From Deinococcus actinosclerus (GTDB taxonomy: Bacteria; Deinococcota; Deinococci; Deinococcales; Deinococcaceae): 64,000 nt of DNA. The stretch is from NCBI RefSeq assembly GCF_001507665.1, contig NZ_CP013910.1, forward strand, positions 2,913,501 to 2,977,500, in the 5' to 3' direction. Shown piece after piece: positions 21,262 through 32,651 of the stretch; the first letter of the stretch is position 1; every line of letters begins with the position of its first letter. The notes under the pieces are model-generated. The model had not been told where the DNA came from. It made no database searches and was given only the letters and a program-made list of their open reading frames with translations. Made by a program: the position numbers and the translations under genes.

Positions 21262-21453
21262 ATGAAACTGCACAACATCCTGTATCTGGCCGGGTTCGCG
21301 TCCATTCTGATCAGCGCCACGCAGTACTTCCAGAACGAGTCCTCGGACAAGGAACGCGACGGGCTGTTCGTGGGTCACTGGGCGCCGACGTTCTTCATCC
21401 TGGGCAAGATCGCCGAGGACAAGGCCCGCCTGAACCGCAGCCTGACCGAGTAA
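21262..21453 (+). CDS. Small membrane-anchored protein of unknown function
   Basis: The 63-residue protein starts MKLHNILYLAGFASILISA after a CGGAGG site. The first 20 residues are one hydrophobic segment; the rest contains GLFVGHWAPTFFILGKIAED and a charged tail. GHWAPTFF-type segments are seen in small hypothetical proteins of several phyla. No function is assigned. Confidence 0.7.
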   Translation: MKLHNILYLAGFASILISATQYFQNESSDKERDGLFVGHWAPTFFILGKIAEDKARLNRSLTE

Positions 21454-21542
21454 TCCTTCACCGCCGGGCGCGGGTCGCCCCACCCTGCCCCTCATGACGC
21501 GAGCTTGAGGGGCTTTTCATCGGCCCTCTGCCCCGCCCGGCC

Positions 21543-21548
21543 TAGGCT
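21543..21548 (+). promoter_or_regulatory. -10 box TAGGCT with short leader and AGGAGG site
   Basis: TAGGCT is followed by a short leader that contains AGGAGG (21558-21563) and then the ATG at 21570. Unlike most promoters here, this one gives a led transcript. Confidence 0.45.
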
Positions 21549-21569
21549 CGGCGTCTCAGGAGGTGTCGT

Positions 21570-21863
21570 ATGCCCAGGAGCTGGAGTGGCAAGGATGAGC
21601 GGCAGTACCAGCATGTCAGGGACAGTGAACTGGCGCGCGGTGAACCCGAGGAGCGCGCCGAGGAGATCGCGGCGCGCACCGTGAACAAGCAGCGCCGCGA
21701 GGAGGGCCGCACCCCGAACCGGCGCACGCAGGGCACCGGCCATCCGGACGCGGCCCTGGGTGACCTGACCCGCGACGAACTGTACAACCGCGCCCGTGAG
21801 CAGGCGGTCGCCGGACGCAGCCGCATGAGCAAGGCGGAACTCGTGCGGGCACTGGGCGGGTAG
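21570..21863 (+). CDS. Small charged protein with Rho N-terminal-like motif
   Basis: The 97-residue, highly charged protein starts MPRSWSGKDERQYQHVRDSE. Its C-terminal third, DLTRDELYNRAREQAVAGRS followed by RMSKAELVRAL, resembles the SAP/Rho-N helix-extended-loop-helix, which can bind nucleic acid. The first half matches small bacterial hypotheticals sometimes labelled plasmid stabilisation proteins, which is not a functional assignment. The AGGAGG site fixes the start. Confidence 0.75.
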   Translation: MPRSWSGKDERQYQHVRDSELARGEPEERAEEIAARTVNKQRREEGRTPNRRTQGTGHPDAALGDLTRDELYNRAREQAVAGRSRMSKAELVRALGG

Positions 21864-21946
21864 GTGGGCTCTGGCCTCGCCGTGTCCACACCCATCACAT
21901 CACTGAGCCCACGGCGACAAGGCGCGTGGCGCAGGTTCTGGTCAGT

Positions 21947-22462
21947 TCATTCGGCTTCGATATGAATGCTGATCTGCTCAGCCTGATCGGTGGGTTGTAC
22001 CTGCATATCCTCGCGGCGCACAGCAGCACTGATGACGCATGGGCGACCCGCCTGGATGGTGCGGAAACCCAGGACTGCCTGGCCTCCCGACTCCGTTGCG
22101 GCGGGCAGTTCCGTGGCTGCGCCCAGGGCCTGTTGCAGGGACCTCACGGTCGGGCCCTGCACAGGGCTGAAATCCACTTCAAATACCAGCGCGTCCAGCG
22201 GTTCTGAGGTGTAGATCAGGGTAGAGTTCACCGCTGGCGGGAGTGCCGTGAGGCGCAGGAACCCTGCGCCATTCAGCGGATCGGTTTCATGGGGGCCGAG
22301 CGTACGTGCCAGCAGTTCCGGTGAGGTGACGGCGGTCATCTCCTGGCAGATCTGAAGGATAAGGGCGGGCCAGTCGCCTCTCTGCCAGGAGACGCCCGGC
22401 CCTTGGGACTTTACGGTGCAGGCGGTGAGCAGGGTCAGCAGCAGGAGCGCGTGGCGGTTCAC
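21947..22462 (-). CDS. Lipoprotein of unknown function, overlapping the zincin gene
   Basis: The 171-residue protein starts with GTG inside the stop of the upstream gene (GTGA overlap). It has a signal with cysteine (LLTLLTAC), so it is a likely lipoprotein. The mature part contains two more cysteines (QICQE and RPCVIS) that could form a disulfide. No family is recognised. The tight overlap with an HExxH protein suggests the two work together; an inhibitor or immunity role is a guess. Base composition is less GC-rich than the flanks. Confidence 0.7.
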   Translation of the reverse strand: MNRHALLLLTLLTACTVKSQGPGVSWQRGDWPALILQICQEMTAVTSPELLARTLGPHETDPLNGAGFLRLTALPPAVNSTLIYTSEPLDALVFEVDFSPVQGPTVRSLQQALGAATELPAATESGGQAVLGFRTIQAGRPCVISAAVRREDMQVQPTDQAEQISIHIEAE

Positions 22463-23724
22463 TTGAGGTACTCCGGGTTGTAGACGAACTTCGCAGCGTT
22501 CATGGCCGTATCCCAGGCATCCCGTTCCTCGGGAAGCAATCGGTAGTCGCGCTCGGCCCTTGCGTAGTTTGGCCGCTGCTCGTTCAGTTTGCCCTGCAGG
22601 AAGCCGATCAAGGTGTCCAGGCGTTCCTTCTCGCGGTTCAGGACGTCACGTCGCGAACCGGTCGCTGTTTTCAATGCGGAGGTGACGACTTGCTGCGCGG
22701 CGGTCTGCTTCCGGAGTTCCCGCTCATTTGCAGCGATGATGGGTCCCAGGTTCATGTTGTACAGCGTGGTTTGACGGTGCCCTCTGTTCTTGCCGAAATA
22801 GGAGTGGTACCACTCCTGCGCGACGATCCCCAGCGGACTGTCCGGCGCGACCGGCTTCTGAAGGGCGGCCAGAACAGGCTTGCTGGTGCTGTCCAGTTTC
22901 GTTTCTGCGGCGATCTGTCTGGCTGTTCTGCCCAGGCCGGCCAGATACCGCAGCGCGGTGAACAGTTGATCTGCGTGGCGGGCTTCATGGAACAGGGTCA
23001 GCAGGAACGACTGAATCTGCTGCTCGGTGGCCTCTTTCTGGTGAAAGAAGTCGCTGTTCACGGTCAGTGTCCAGGCAGTCGCTGAGAAGGTTCCCCGCGT
23101 GGCCTCATCCATGAGTTTGAGAACGAAGGTGGGTTCGTACACGCCAGCAGTCGCCAGTGTGGTCTGAAGTAAACGGTAGACCGCCTGCCGTCTCTTCTCC
23201 TGGCTTCCTAGCGACCGCCAGCGCCGACTGATCTCCAGTGCGCTACTGGCGAAGGCCCTGACGTTCTTATCTGATGCCAGCCCGGCAGGAAAGAGTTTGC
23301 TGAGTTGTTCTGCGGTGAGCACCCCTGTCGCGGGGTAAGCGGAGATCGCTTTGCCACTGCGGAGTGGGATCAGGCGGTTGCTGCTGTCCTCCAGATCATA
23401 GGTGGCCTGCCAGCGCGCAACTGCCTTGACGAATCCCAGATCGACCTTTCCCGTCGCGCTGAGATTCAGACGCTGCTGGACGGCTGTGATCACGCGCGGC
23501 GTGTACAGCGCCGCGTTGTTCTGATACCAGGTGATGGCCTTCTGAATCTGACCAGTCGTCAGTGTGGCCGCTGGGTAGCCGTCGGGGTTTAACACATAGC
23601 CTGGCGCAGCAGTCAGGGTGCGGGCCAGTCCTCGTGACTGAAGATTGGCGGGCGGCGTGGTCGTGGCGCGGTTCTGGCTGCTCTGGGCGCTAGAGGCAGC
23701 GCGCTGAAGTGATTCCAGTGTCAT
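22459..23724 (-). CDS. HExxH zincin-like protein with peptidoglycan-binding-like region
   Basis: The 421-residue protein has no signal peptide. Residues about 1-70 look disordered (Ser/Thr/Pro/Gln-rich). Residues about 75-150 (VITAVQQRLNLSATGKVD, then AVARWQATYDLED and GVLTAEQLSKLFP) follow the pattern of a peptidoglycan-binding helical domain. HEARH at residues 246-250 is an HExxH zinc signature; a candidate third ligand lies in the helical region after it (AQEWYHSYFGK). A long charged helical tail follows. Proteins with a wall-binding part and a zincin can be secreted effectors, but no secretion cluster is nearby. The DNA is visibly less GC-rich than neighbours, suggesting transfer. ATG 23724 has an AAGGAAG site. 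Confidence 0.75.
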   Translation of the reverse strand: MTLESLQRAASSAQSSQNRATTTPPANLQSRGLARTLTAAPGYVLNPDGYPAATLTTGQIQKAITWYQNNAALYTPRVITAVQQRLNLSATGKVDLGFVKAVARWQATYDLEDSSNRLIPLRSGKAISAYPATGVLTAEQLSKLFPAGLASDKNVRAFASSALEISRRWRSLGSQEKRRQAVYRLLQTTLATAGVYEPTFVLKLMDEATRGTFSATAWTLTVNSDFFHQKEATEQQIQSFLLTLFHEARHADQLFTALRYLAGLGRTARQIAAETKLDSTSKPVLAALQKPVAPDSPLGIVAQEWYHSYFGKNRGHRQTTLYNMNLGPIIAANERELRKQTAAQQVVTSALKTATGSRRDVLNREKERLDTLIGFLQGKLNEQRPNYARAERDYRLLPEERDAWDTAMNAAKFVYNPEYLK

Positions 23725-23838
23725 GGCAAGTCTTCCTTGAGTGGGCTCGCAGTGGCGTTACCCTGGACTTATCACAGGAGTTCTCCGCACGCCGCCTCAC
23801 TTGTTGACCGCCTGCTCAGTTGCACTGAAGCCCGTCCG

Positions 23839-25227
23839 TCAGGGCGCGCCGCCACCGAGCCGTCTGGCGTTGTCGAGCACGTACCGGGCGATGTCCGGGA
23901 GCTGCCGCTCGATGTGCGGGCTGTCGATGACGTCCGAGCCGGGGTTGAAGTAGGCGTACACGAAGGTCTGCCCGGTGGTCAGGGTAAGCAGGCCGCTCAT
24001 GGTGACGTTCCGCCAGCCGCTCCCGGCCTTGCTGCCCCAGTAGGCGACGCCGGGGTCTTTCACGCGGCAGCACCCCTTGGCCAGGGTGTCCCGCAGGAAC
24101 GCGCGGGTGCTGGCGGTCAGGCTGGGGTCGAGGTACAGGCGGGTGATCAGCGCGGCCCACTCGCGGGGGGTGCTGCGGTTTTGCAGGTACACCTCGGTCT
24201 GCGGGTGGTACGTGGGGCTGAAGAAGGCGCGGTCGAGGTGGTCCAGGAGACGGTCGGCGTTCAGGGTCTGGGCCTGCTGCACGGCCTGGGCGCGGATCTG
24301 GGCTTCCCCGGTGGGGGGGAGGCTGAAGGCCTGCTGCGCGCCGGCGTTCACGTCGGGGCCGTAGACGCTGCTCAGGAGTCCGGCCTGCGCGGCCCACCAC
24401 GCCTTGGTGGTGGTGTCCACGCGGGTGTGGCACGCGCCCTGCGCGGTCACGAGGGCCTGGAGGCGGCCTGGGCCGTAGCGCAGGTGCAGCACGTCGCTGG
24501 CGGTGTTCTCGCTCTGCACGATGGCCTGCGTGGCGAGGTTCTGCACGGTGCGCGCGCCCGGCTGGTACGCCTCGATGCTGCGGTTGGCCTCGGTGACGCT
24601 CAGGCGGGTGTTCAGGGTCAGGCGGCCGGCCGTCACGTCGCGCAGGGTGCCCCACAGGACGATCTGTTTGAAGGTGCTCGCCAGGGGGTACAGGCTATCC
24701 GGGTCGTTGGCGATGACCCGCAGGGGTGCGCCGCTGCGCGGGTCGATCTGCGCGAGGTAGAACCCGACCGGGCCGCTGGCGAAGGCGGGCGGCTGGTACG
24801 GCAGTTCCGGCACGGGGGCGGGGGCGCGGCAGGGCGTGACCGGCACGGGCTCGTAGGTCGTCCAGGCCTCCTCGGGGTACAGGTCGATGGCGGTGAAGCG
24901 GGTGGGTCCCTCCACGCCCGCGCGGACGGACATGAGGTTCACGCGCAGGGGGCGGCCCTGCGCGCTGCGGATCTGGACACCCTGGCCCTTCACGTTGATC
25001 TGGATCTGGTCCTGGGCGGTGGGCACCGTGCGGGTCAGGGTGGGCAGCGCGGCAGTGAAGCGCAGGTCCGCGCCGGTGCCGCCGGGCAGGAGGCTGAGCG
25101 TGCCGTCGCGCGGGCCGAGGCCGGTCAGGGTCAGGCGGTAGAACGCGCCGTGCCAGTCTCCCTGCACGCCAGGGGCCGCGTGGGCGGTCGTGACGAGCAG
25201 CGCGGCGATCAGGGGACGAATATTCAT
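23839..25227 (-). CDS. Secreted class A beta-lactamase-like serine hydrolase
   Basis: The 462-residue protein has a signal peptide (AALLVTTAHAAP). An N-terminal domain of about 140 residues is beta-rich and of unknown kind. The catalytic domain has the three penicillin-binding/beta-lactamase boxes: STFK (SxxK), SEN in QSENTASD (SxN) and KAG in WGSKAGSGW (KTG-like). It should act on a beta-lactam or a D-Ala peptide in the envelope; the extra domain and the atypical KAG box argue against a clear resistance enzyme. An additional cysteine pair (GCCRV) sits before the third box. Confidence 0.85.
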   Translation of the reverse strand: MNIRPLIAALLVTTAHAAPGVQGDWHGAFYRLTLTGLGPRDGTLSLLPGGTGADLRFTAALPTLTRTVPTAQDQIQINVKGQGVQIRSAQGRPLRVNLMSVRAGVEGPTRFTAIDLYPEEAWTTYEPVPVTPCRAPAPVPELPYQPPAFASGPVGFYLAQIDPRSGAPLRVIANDPDSLYPLASTFKQIVLWGTLRDVTAGRLTLNTRLSVTEANRSIEAYQPGARTVQNLATQAIVQSENTASDVLHLRYGPGRLQALVTAQGACHTRVDTTTKAWWAAQAGLLSSVYGPDVNAGAQQAFSLPPTGEAQIRAQAVQQAQTLNADRLLDHLDRAFFSPTYHPQTEVYLQNRSTPREWAALITRLYLDPSLTASTRAFLRDTLAKGCCRVKDPGVAYWGSKAGSGWRNVTMSGLLTLTTGQTFVYAYFNPGSDVIDSPHIERQLPDIARYVLDNARRLGGGAP

Positions 25228-25316
25228 GGGGCGCGTTCAGGATGGCACGCCAGGGGCAGCCCGGGCGACGGAAACGCCCCACCGGACGGTGAGGCGCAGG
25301 GGAGGCAGCGCGGCGA

Positions 25317-25568
25317 TCAGTGAGGGTTCGGGGTGCGGTTGCGGCGCGCCGGCATACCCAGGCCCAGGCCGGTCAGGAACCCGCCGATCACGGCGAGCAC
25401 GGCGGTGATCAGCACGGTGTTCAGCGGGCTGGGGAAGTTGGTGCTGCGGTTGGCGTTCGCCACGGCGTGCAGCTGGTTGATGTCGATGACGTCCTTCCCG
25501 AGCAGCAGCGCGGCAGCGATCAGGATGATCACGCCGAAGGTCAGGGTCACGCGCGACAGGATCTGCAT
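25317..25568 (-). CDS. Small two-helix membrane protein
   Basis: The 83-residue protein has two hydrophobic segments (about 7-24 and 52-72) separated by a polar stretch with asparagines, and a basic C-terminus. No known family is recognised. It follows a beta-lactamase-like gene on the same strand with an 89-nt gap but with no sign of coupling. Confidence 0.6.
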   Translation of the reverse strand: MQILSRVTLTFGVIILIAAALLLGKDVIDINQLHAVANANRSTNFPSPLNTVLITAVLAVIGGFLTGLGLGMPARRNRTPNPH

Positions 25569-25640
25569 GACTCCAGTGTACGGAGGGCCGCCCCGGCGTT
25601 CGGGCGGGCGGCCCTTATGACGTTCTTGGCGAATCCCGCC

Positions 25641-26528
25641 TTACAGGTGCAGGGCGCGGGTGGTGGTCGGGACGCGCCAGAAGCCGCTGCTGGCCGTCAC
25701 GAACAGGGTGGTGCCGTCGGGACCGCCGAAGCAGAGGTTGCTGACCGTCTGCGGGAACAGGATGCGGCCCAGTTCCTGCCCGTCCGGGGTCAGGACGTGC
25801 ACGCCGTCGGCGGCGCTGCTCCAGATGCGGCCCGCCTCGTCCAGGCGCAGGCCGTCGGTCTTGCCGGGCGTCACGGTGAAGTGCAGGCCCTCCAGCGTCG
25901 CCTCGCCCTGGGGGGTCACGTGGTAGCGGTACGTGCCGGGGTGCTCGCCCGTGTCGGCCAGCAGCAGCGTGTCCGCACTCGCGAAGGCCAGCCCGTTGGG
26001 TTTGTGCCGCTCGCGGATGGGGGCGCTCAGGGTGCCGTCCGGCGCGAGGCGGTACACCCAGCGGCCCGGCACCTCCATCGGCTCGCCGCGCCCGCCCTCC
26101 TCGGGCTTGTCGAGGCCGTACGTGGGGTCGGTGAACCACAGGCTCCCGTCGGGGTGCAGGGCCACGTCGTTCGGGGAGTTCAGGCGGCCGCCCTCGAAGC
26201 GGTCGGCCAGGGTCGTCCAGGTGCCGTCCTCCTCCTGGCGCAGCAGCGCCCGCCGCCCCTGCGAGCAGGCGATCAGGCGGCCCTGCGCGTCCACGGTGTG
26301 GCCGTTCTGGTAGTCGCTGGGGTGCAGTTCCTCGATCAGCTGATCGTCGTCGGTGTAGGCCCAGGTGCGGTTCTGGCGCAGGTCGCTGAAGATCACGCGC
26401 CGCCGCGCCGCGACGTAGGTGGGTCCCTCCGTCCAGGCGTAGCCGCTGCCCAGCTGCTCGGGCGCCGCGCCGGCCGGGAAGAGGGCGTGGAAGTCCGCGT
26501 GCGTGACCTGAAAGGCGGGGTGCGTCAT
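25641..26528 (-). CDS. SMP-30/gluconolactonase-like beta-propeller protein
   Basis: The 295-residue protein has the SMP-30 repeat pattern: GYAWTEGPTYVAARRRVIFSD (split here), SPNDVALHPDGSLWFTDPTYG and KPNGLAFASADTLLLADTGE. The glutamate in WTEGP, the asparagines in SPND and KPNG and an aspartate near DGLRLDEAG are the usual calcium ligands. It should hydrolyse a sugar lactone. ATG 26528 is chosen; GTG 26549 in frame adds seven residues. Confidence 0.9.
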   Translation of the reverse strand: MTHPAFQVTHADFHALFPAGAAPEQLGSGYAWTEGPTYVAARRRVIFSDLRQNRTWAYTDDDQLIEELHPSDYQNGHTVDAQGRLIACSQGRRALLRQEEDGTWTTLADRFEGGRLNSPNDVALHPDGSLWFTDPTYGLDKPEEGGRGEPMEVPGRWVYRLAPDGTLSAPIRERHKPNGLAFASADTLLLADTGEHPGTYRYHVTPQGEATLEGLHFTVTPGKTDGLRLDEAGRIWSSAADGVHVLTPDGQELGRILFPQTVSNLCFGGPDGTTLFVTASSGFWRVPTTTRALHL

Positions 26529-26687
26529 ACCCTCATGGTGACGGGTCACGGGCGGGCGCGGGTGGGGGTGGTGTAAGCGGGTGCCCCGGCCCCCCGGGGC
26601 GGGCGCTGGCCGGGGTGGGGGGGGTGGTTACGCACGCGGGAACAAATTCCGGGGGGCGCGGATGCCAATGCGCCGCGCGGGGGGCGG

Positions 26688-26693
26688 TATGCT
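26688..26693 (+). promoter_or_regulatory. -10 box TATGCT of sucA
   Basis: TATGCT lies 8 nt before the sucA ATG with no ribosome-binding site between, so the mRNA is probably leaderless. Confidence 0.6.
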
Positions 26694-26701
26694 GAGGCGT
26701 T

Positions 26702-29548
<2,847 letters not shown>

Positions 29549-29560
29549 ACACCGAGTTCA

Positions 29561-29596
29561 GCGGGGCCGCTTCCGGGAGGACCGGGGCGGCCCCGC
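29561..29596 (+). terminator. Hairpin between sucA and sucB
   Basis: A 10-bp perfect stem (gcggggccgc / gcggccccgc) with a 16-nt loop is followed by TCCTTT, 12 nt after the sucA stop. Confidence 0.65.
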
Positions 29597-29670
29597 TCCT
29601 TTGGGCGGCGGCGGATCTTTTTCGTACCTTGTGTTCGGGCGTCCCCGGCGCAGTCACAGCGCCGGGGGGG

Positions 29671-29676
29671 TATAAC
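29671..29676 (+). promoter_or_regulatory. -10 box TATAAC of sucB
   Basis: TATAACT lies about 10 nt before the sucB ATG at 29687, in an otherwise GC-rich gap. This supports separate transcription of sucB. Confidence 0.5.
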
Positions 29677-29686
29677 TGAGAGCGTT

Positions 29687-30955
29687 ATGGCGGACATCAA
29701 AGTTCCTGTTTTTTCCGAGTCGGTGAGCGAAGGTACGCTGCTGGCGTGGCATAAGAAACCCGGCGACGCCGTGAAGCGCGGCGAGGTTCTGGCCGAGATC
29801 GAGACGGACAAGGTGGTGCTGGAAGTCACGGCGCTCCAGGACGGCGTGCTCGTCAGCACCGCGAAGAACGAGGGGGACACGGTGCTCAGCGAGGAGGTGC
29901 TGGGCGTCGTGGGTGACGCGGGCAGCGCGCCCGCCCCGGCCGCCACCCAGGAGGCCGTCAGCGGTCCGATCGCGAACGAGACCAGCGCGGGCGGCACCGC
30001 TGCGCAGCCCGACAGCGCCGCTGCCGGTACCAGTGCGGGCAACGAGGCGACGCGCCGCGACGACCTCTCCCCCGCCGTGCGCAAGGTGGTCGTGGAGAAC
30101 GGCCTGAACCCCGCGCAGATTCCCGCGACCGGCCCGAAGGGCAACATCACGAAGGCCGACGCGCTGGGTGCGGTAGGCCAGCAGGCCGCGCCCGCCCAGA
30201 CGGCTCAGGCTGCGGCGCAGGCCGTGACGCCCGCCGCCGTGATTCCCACCGGGGCGCGTCCCGAGCAGCGCGTGCCCATGACCCGCATCCGTCAGCGCAT
30301 CAGCGAGCGCCTGAAGGACGTGCAGAACACCGCGGCCCTGCTGACCACCTTCAACGAGGTGAACATGCAGCCCGCCATGGACCTGCGCAAGAAGTACCAG
30401 GATCAGTTCGTGGCGAAGCACGGCGTGAAACTGGGCTTCATGAGCCTGTTCGTGCGCGCCGCGACCGAGGCGCTGAAGGCCTTCCCGGTCGTCAACGCCA
30501 GCGTCGAGGGCAAGGACATCATCTACCACGGCTTCTACGACATCGGCATCGCGGTCGCCAGTGACCGTGGGCTGGTCGTGCCGATCCTGCGCGACACCGA
30601 CCAGATGAGCCTCGCCGGGATCGAGAAGGCCATCGGCGGCTACGCGCAGAAGGCCAAGTCCGGCAAGCTGACACTGGAGGACATGAGCGGCGGCACCTTC
30701 AGCATCACGAACGGCGGCACCTTCGGCAGCATGATGAGCACCCCGATCATCAACGCCCCGCAGAGCGCCATCCTGGGTATGCACAACATCATCGAGCGGC
30801 CCATCGCCCAGAACGGGCAGGTCGTGATCGCCCCCATGATGTACATCGCCCTGAGCTACGACCACCGCATCATCGACGGCAAGGAAGCCGTGCAGTTCCT
30901 CGTGATGATCAAGAACCTGCTGGAAGACCCGGCGCGGATGCTGCTGGAACTGTAA
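29687..30955 (+). CDS. sucB: 2-oxoglutarate dehydrogenase E2 component (dihydrolipoyl succinyltransferase)
   Basis: The 422-residue protein has a lipoyl domain (residues 1-78) with Lys42 in [11 protein letters not shown], an Ala/Pro-rich linker, a peripheral-subunit-binding domain (about 120-160, [20 protein letters not shown]) and the catalytic acyltransferase domain. [16 protein letters not shown] near the end holds the catalytic histidine and aspartate. It moves succinyl from lipoate to CoA. Only one lipoyl domain is present, as usual for this enzyme. The following 130 bp carry a hairpin repeat shared with another site. Confidence 0.97.
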   Translation: MADIKVPVFSESVSEGTLLAWHKKPGDAVKRGEVLAEIETDKVVLEVTALQDGVLVSTAKNEGDTVLSEEVLGVVGDAGSAPAPAATQEAVSGPIANETSAGGTAAQPDSAAAGTSAGNEATRRDDLSPAVRKVVVENGLNPAQIPATGPKGNITKADALGAVGQQAAPAQTAQAAAQAVTPAAVIPTGARPEQRVPMTRIRQRISERLKDVQNTAALLTTFNEVNMQPAMDLRKKYQDQFVAKHGVKLGFMSLFVRAATEALKAFPVVNASVEGKDIIYHGFYDIGIAVASDRGLVVPILRDTDQMSLAGIEKAIGGYAQKAKSGKLTLEDMSGGTFSITNGGTFGSMMSTPIINAPQSAILGMHNIIERPIAQNGQVVIAPMMYIALSYDHRIIDGKEAVQFLVMIKNLLEDPARMLLEL

Positions 30956-30971
30956 ACAGCGTCCATAGTTA

Positions 30972-31021
30972 AAAGTTGATGGTTGATAGAGGGGGTGTCC
31001 CTTCCATCAACCATCAACTTT
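30972..31021. repeat. TTGATGG-type hairpin repeat, copy 1
   Basis: The arms 30972-30993 and 30999-31021 form a long stem; the first 16 bp (aaagttgatggttgat) are perfect. The same hairpin with TCGATGG in place of TTGATGG occurs at 42604-42645, so the pairing is kept although the bases differ. It could end sucB transcription. Confidence 0.75.
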
Positions 31022-31070
31022 CAACTGTTCACGCCTCACCCCAGTGAGGCTTCTGCCAGAGCGCGTCCGT

Positions 31071-31076
31071 TACGCT
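31071..31076 (+). promoter_or_regulatory. -10 box TACGCT of the 22-residue repeat gene
   Basis: TACGCT lies 7 nt before the ATG at 31084; no ribosome-binding site is visible. Confidence 0.55.
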
Positions 31077-31083
31077 GGGCGGC

Positions 31084-31587
31084 ATGACGGGCGTAGCTCA
31101 GCAGGAGGCCCTGACGGGCCGGTTCGGGGGCGTGTCGGACGGCGTGAACCTGCACGCCACCTGGGACGGGGAACGCTTCAGCGCACGGGTGGGGGGCGTC
31201 ACGGACGGCACCGACGTGCGCGTGTGGCTGGAGGGCGGCGAACTCGTGGGCCGCGTGGGGGGCGTCACGCACGGGCATGACATCCGGGCGGGCATCGCGG
31301 CGGGCGTCATGACGGTCCGCCTGGGCGGTTTCACGCAGGGCGTGGACGCGCGGCTGGAGTTCACGCCGGATCAGGTGACGGGCCGCTACGGCCGTTTCAC
31401 GGACGGCCTGGACGTATCCCTGCGCCACTACGCGGGCGAGGTGCGGGGTCGCCTGGGCAGCTTCACGCGTGGCGTGAACGTCCAGCTGGACCTGGGGGCC
31501 GTGCCGTTCCCGCTGGGGGCGCTGCTGCTCGTGTGCGCGCTGAACCTCTGGCTCACGCAGGGCCGCGCCCTGACCCCCAGCCGCTGA
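31084..31587 (+). CDS. Membrane protein built of six tandem 22-residue repeats
   Basis: The 167-residue protein has six uninterrupted repeats of exactly 22 residues (about 10-141) followed by one membrane helix (FPLGALLLVCALNLWL) and a short tail. Each repeat follows the pattern hydrophobic-x-G-R-x-G-G-[VF]-[TS]-x-G-x-[DN]-hydrophobic and then a variable second half, as in VTGRYGRFTDGLDVSLRHY. Regular Gly turns and alternating residues suggest a beta solenoid or stacked hairpins. No signal peptide is present; it may be anchored by its C-terminus. I do not recognise the family. The gene has its own promoter and terminator after sucB. Confidence 0.85.
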   Translation: MTGVAQQEALTGRFGGVSDGVNLHATWDGERFSARVGGVTDGTDVRVWLEGGELVGRVGGVTHGHDIRAGIAAGVMTVRLGGFTQGVDARLEFTPDQVTGRYGRFTDGLDVSLRHYAGEVRGRLGSFTRGVNVQLDLGAVPFPLGALLLVCALNLWLTQGRALTPSR

Positions 31588-31610
31588 TACAGGATTGAAA
31601 CGACTTGCCC

Positions 31611-31633
31611 ACCGCGTGATCGCGGTCCGTTTT
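31611..31633 (+). terminator. Rho-independent terminator of the repeat-protein gene
   Basis: A 6-bp stem (accgcg / cgcggt) with a TGAT loop is followed by CCGTTTTT, 23 nt after the stop codon. Confidence 0.7.
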
Positions 31634-31635
31634 TC

Positions 31636-31693
31636 CCTCTCCCCTCGTGGGAGAGGGAGGGAGGAGCGCAGCGACGGGAGGGTGAGGGGGCCA
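31636..31693 (-). repeat. C-rich modular repeat (copy between two operons)
   Basis: On the minus strand this is a C-rich segment (CCCTCACCCTCCC), an 18-nt spacer rich in GCTGCGC and a hairpin (CCCTCTCCC acgag GGGAGAGGG). The same order occurs in the arms around the DUF559 gene and around 49365-49894. Confidence 0.6.
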
Positions 31694-31748
31694 CTGGGCG
31701 ACTCGGCGTGAGGTGGAAGCGATGCAGTCTCGTCTGACCACAGACAGA

Positions 31749-31783
31749 GGAGGCGGGTGGCGTTGGTGCCCCCGCCTCCTCTC
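31749..31783 (-). terminator. Hairpin after the sugar ABC transporter operon
   Basis: An 11-bp stem (gaggaggcggg / cccgcctcctc) with a 13-nt loop lies about 40 bp past the stop of the transporter ATPase gene, on the minus strand. Confidence 0.55.
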
Positions 31784-31820
31784 CTCTGTTCACATAACCC
31801 ACAACCTGAACCCCACACTC

Positions 31821-32651
31821 CTAGTGCGCCAGGACGTCCTCGCTGAGGTCCTCGGGTTTGATCGCGCCGGTCATGACGGACACGGTGTCGGCCATGCTGA
31901 TCTTCTGCGGGTTCAGCAGCGCGGCGCGGCGGCCCATGCGGTGCACGTGGATGCGGTCGGCGATCTCGAACACGTGGGGCATGTTGTGGCTGATCAGGAT
32001 GACCGGCAGGCCCCGGTCGCGCACCTTGCGGATCAGGTCGAGGACCATGTTGCCCTCGCGCACGCCGAGCGCGGCGGTGGGTTCGTCCATGATCACGACG
32101 TGCTGCGCGAACGCGGCGGCGCGGGCCACGGCGACGCCCTGCCGCTGCCCGCCGCTCAGCGTCTCGACGGGCTGGCTCATGCTCTTGATGGCGAACTGCA
32201 GGCCTTTCATGTGCTCGGTGGCCTCGGTGAGCATGCGGCGGCGGTCGATGAGTTTCAGGGCGCGGCCCAGCGCGCCGCCCCGGTACAGTTCGCGGCCCAG
32301 GAAGAGGTTCTCGGCAATCGTCATGGCGGGCGCCACGGCGAGGTCCTGGTAGACGGTCTCGATCCCGGCGCGGCGGGCGTCGCTGGGCGTGCGGAAGTGC
32401 ACGGGCTGCCCGTCCAGGAGGATCTCGCCCTCGTCGGGGATGAGCGCGCCGGACAGCGCCTTGATGAGGCTGCTCTTGCCCGCGCCGTTGTCGCCGATCA
32501 CGGCCATGATCTCGCCGGGGCGCAGTTCGAAGTCCGCGCCGCCGATGGCGGTGACGTGCCCGTAGCGCTTGACGAGGTTCCGCGCTTCCATGACCAGGGG
32601 CCGGGCGAGGTGCGGGCCGGGCGGGGTGACGGGCAGGTGGGCGGCGGTCAT
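31821..32651 (-). CDS. Sugar ABC transporter ATP-binding protein (FrcA-like)
   Basis: The 276-residue ATPase has one nucleotide-binding domain: Walker A GDNGAGKSS, Q-loop in ETVYQDLA, signature LSGGQRQGVAVARA, Walker B VVIMDEPTAAL and the switch histidine in LISHNMPHVFE. Single-domain ATPases with this exact NMPHVFExADRIHxHR run are typical of the FrcA fructose-uptake type, whereas most sugar ATPases of this class have two domains. ATG 32651 overlaps the permease stop by 4 nt. It powers uptake with the two genes upstream. Substrate identity is inferred from the resemblance only. Confidence 0.88.
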   Translation of the reverse strand: MTAAHLPVTPPGPHLARPLVMEARNLVKRYGHVTAIGGADFELRPGEIMAVIGDNGAGKSSLIKALSGALIPDEGEILLDGQPVHFRTPSDARRAGIETVYQDLAVAPAMTIAENLFLGRELYRGGALGRALKLIDRRRMLTEATEHMKGLQFAIKSMSQPVETLSGGQRQGVAVARAAAFAQHVVIMDEPTAALGVREGNMVLDLIRKVRDRGLPVILISHNMPHVFEIADRIHVHRMGRRAALLNPQKISMADTVSVMTGAIKPEDLSEDVLAH

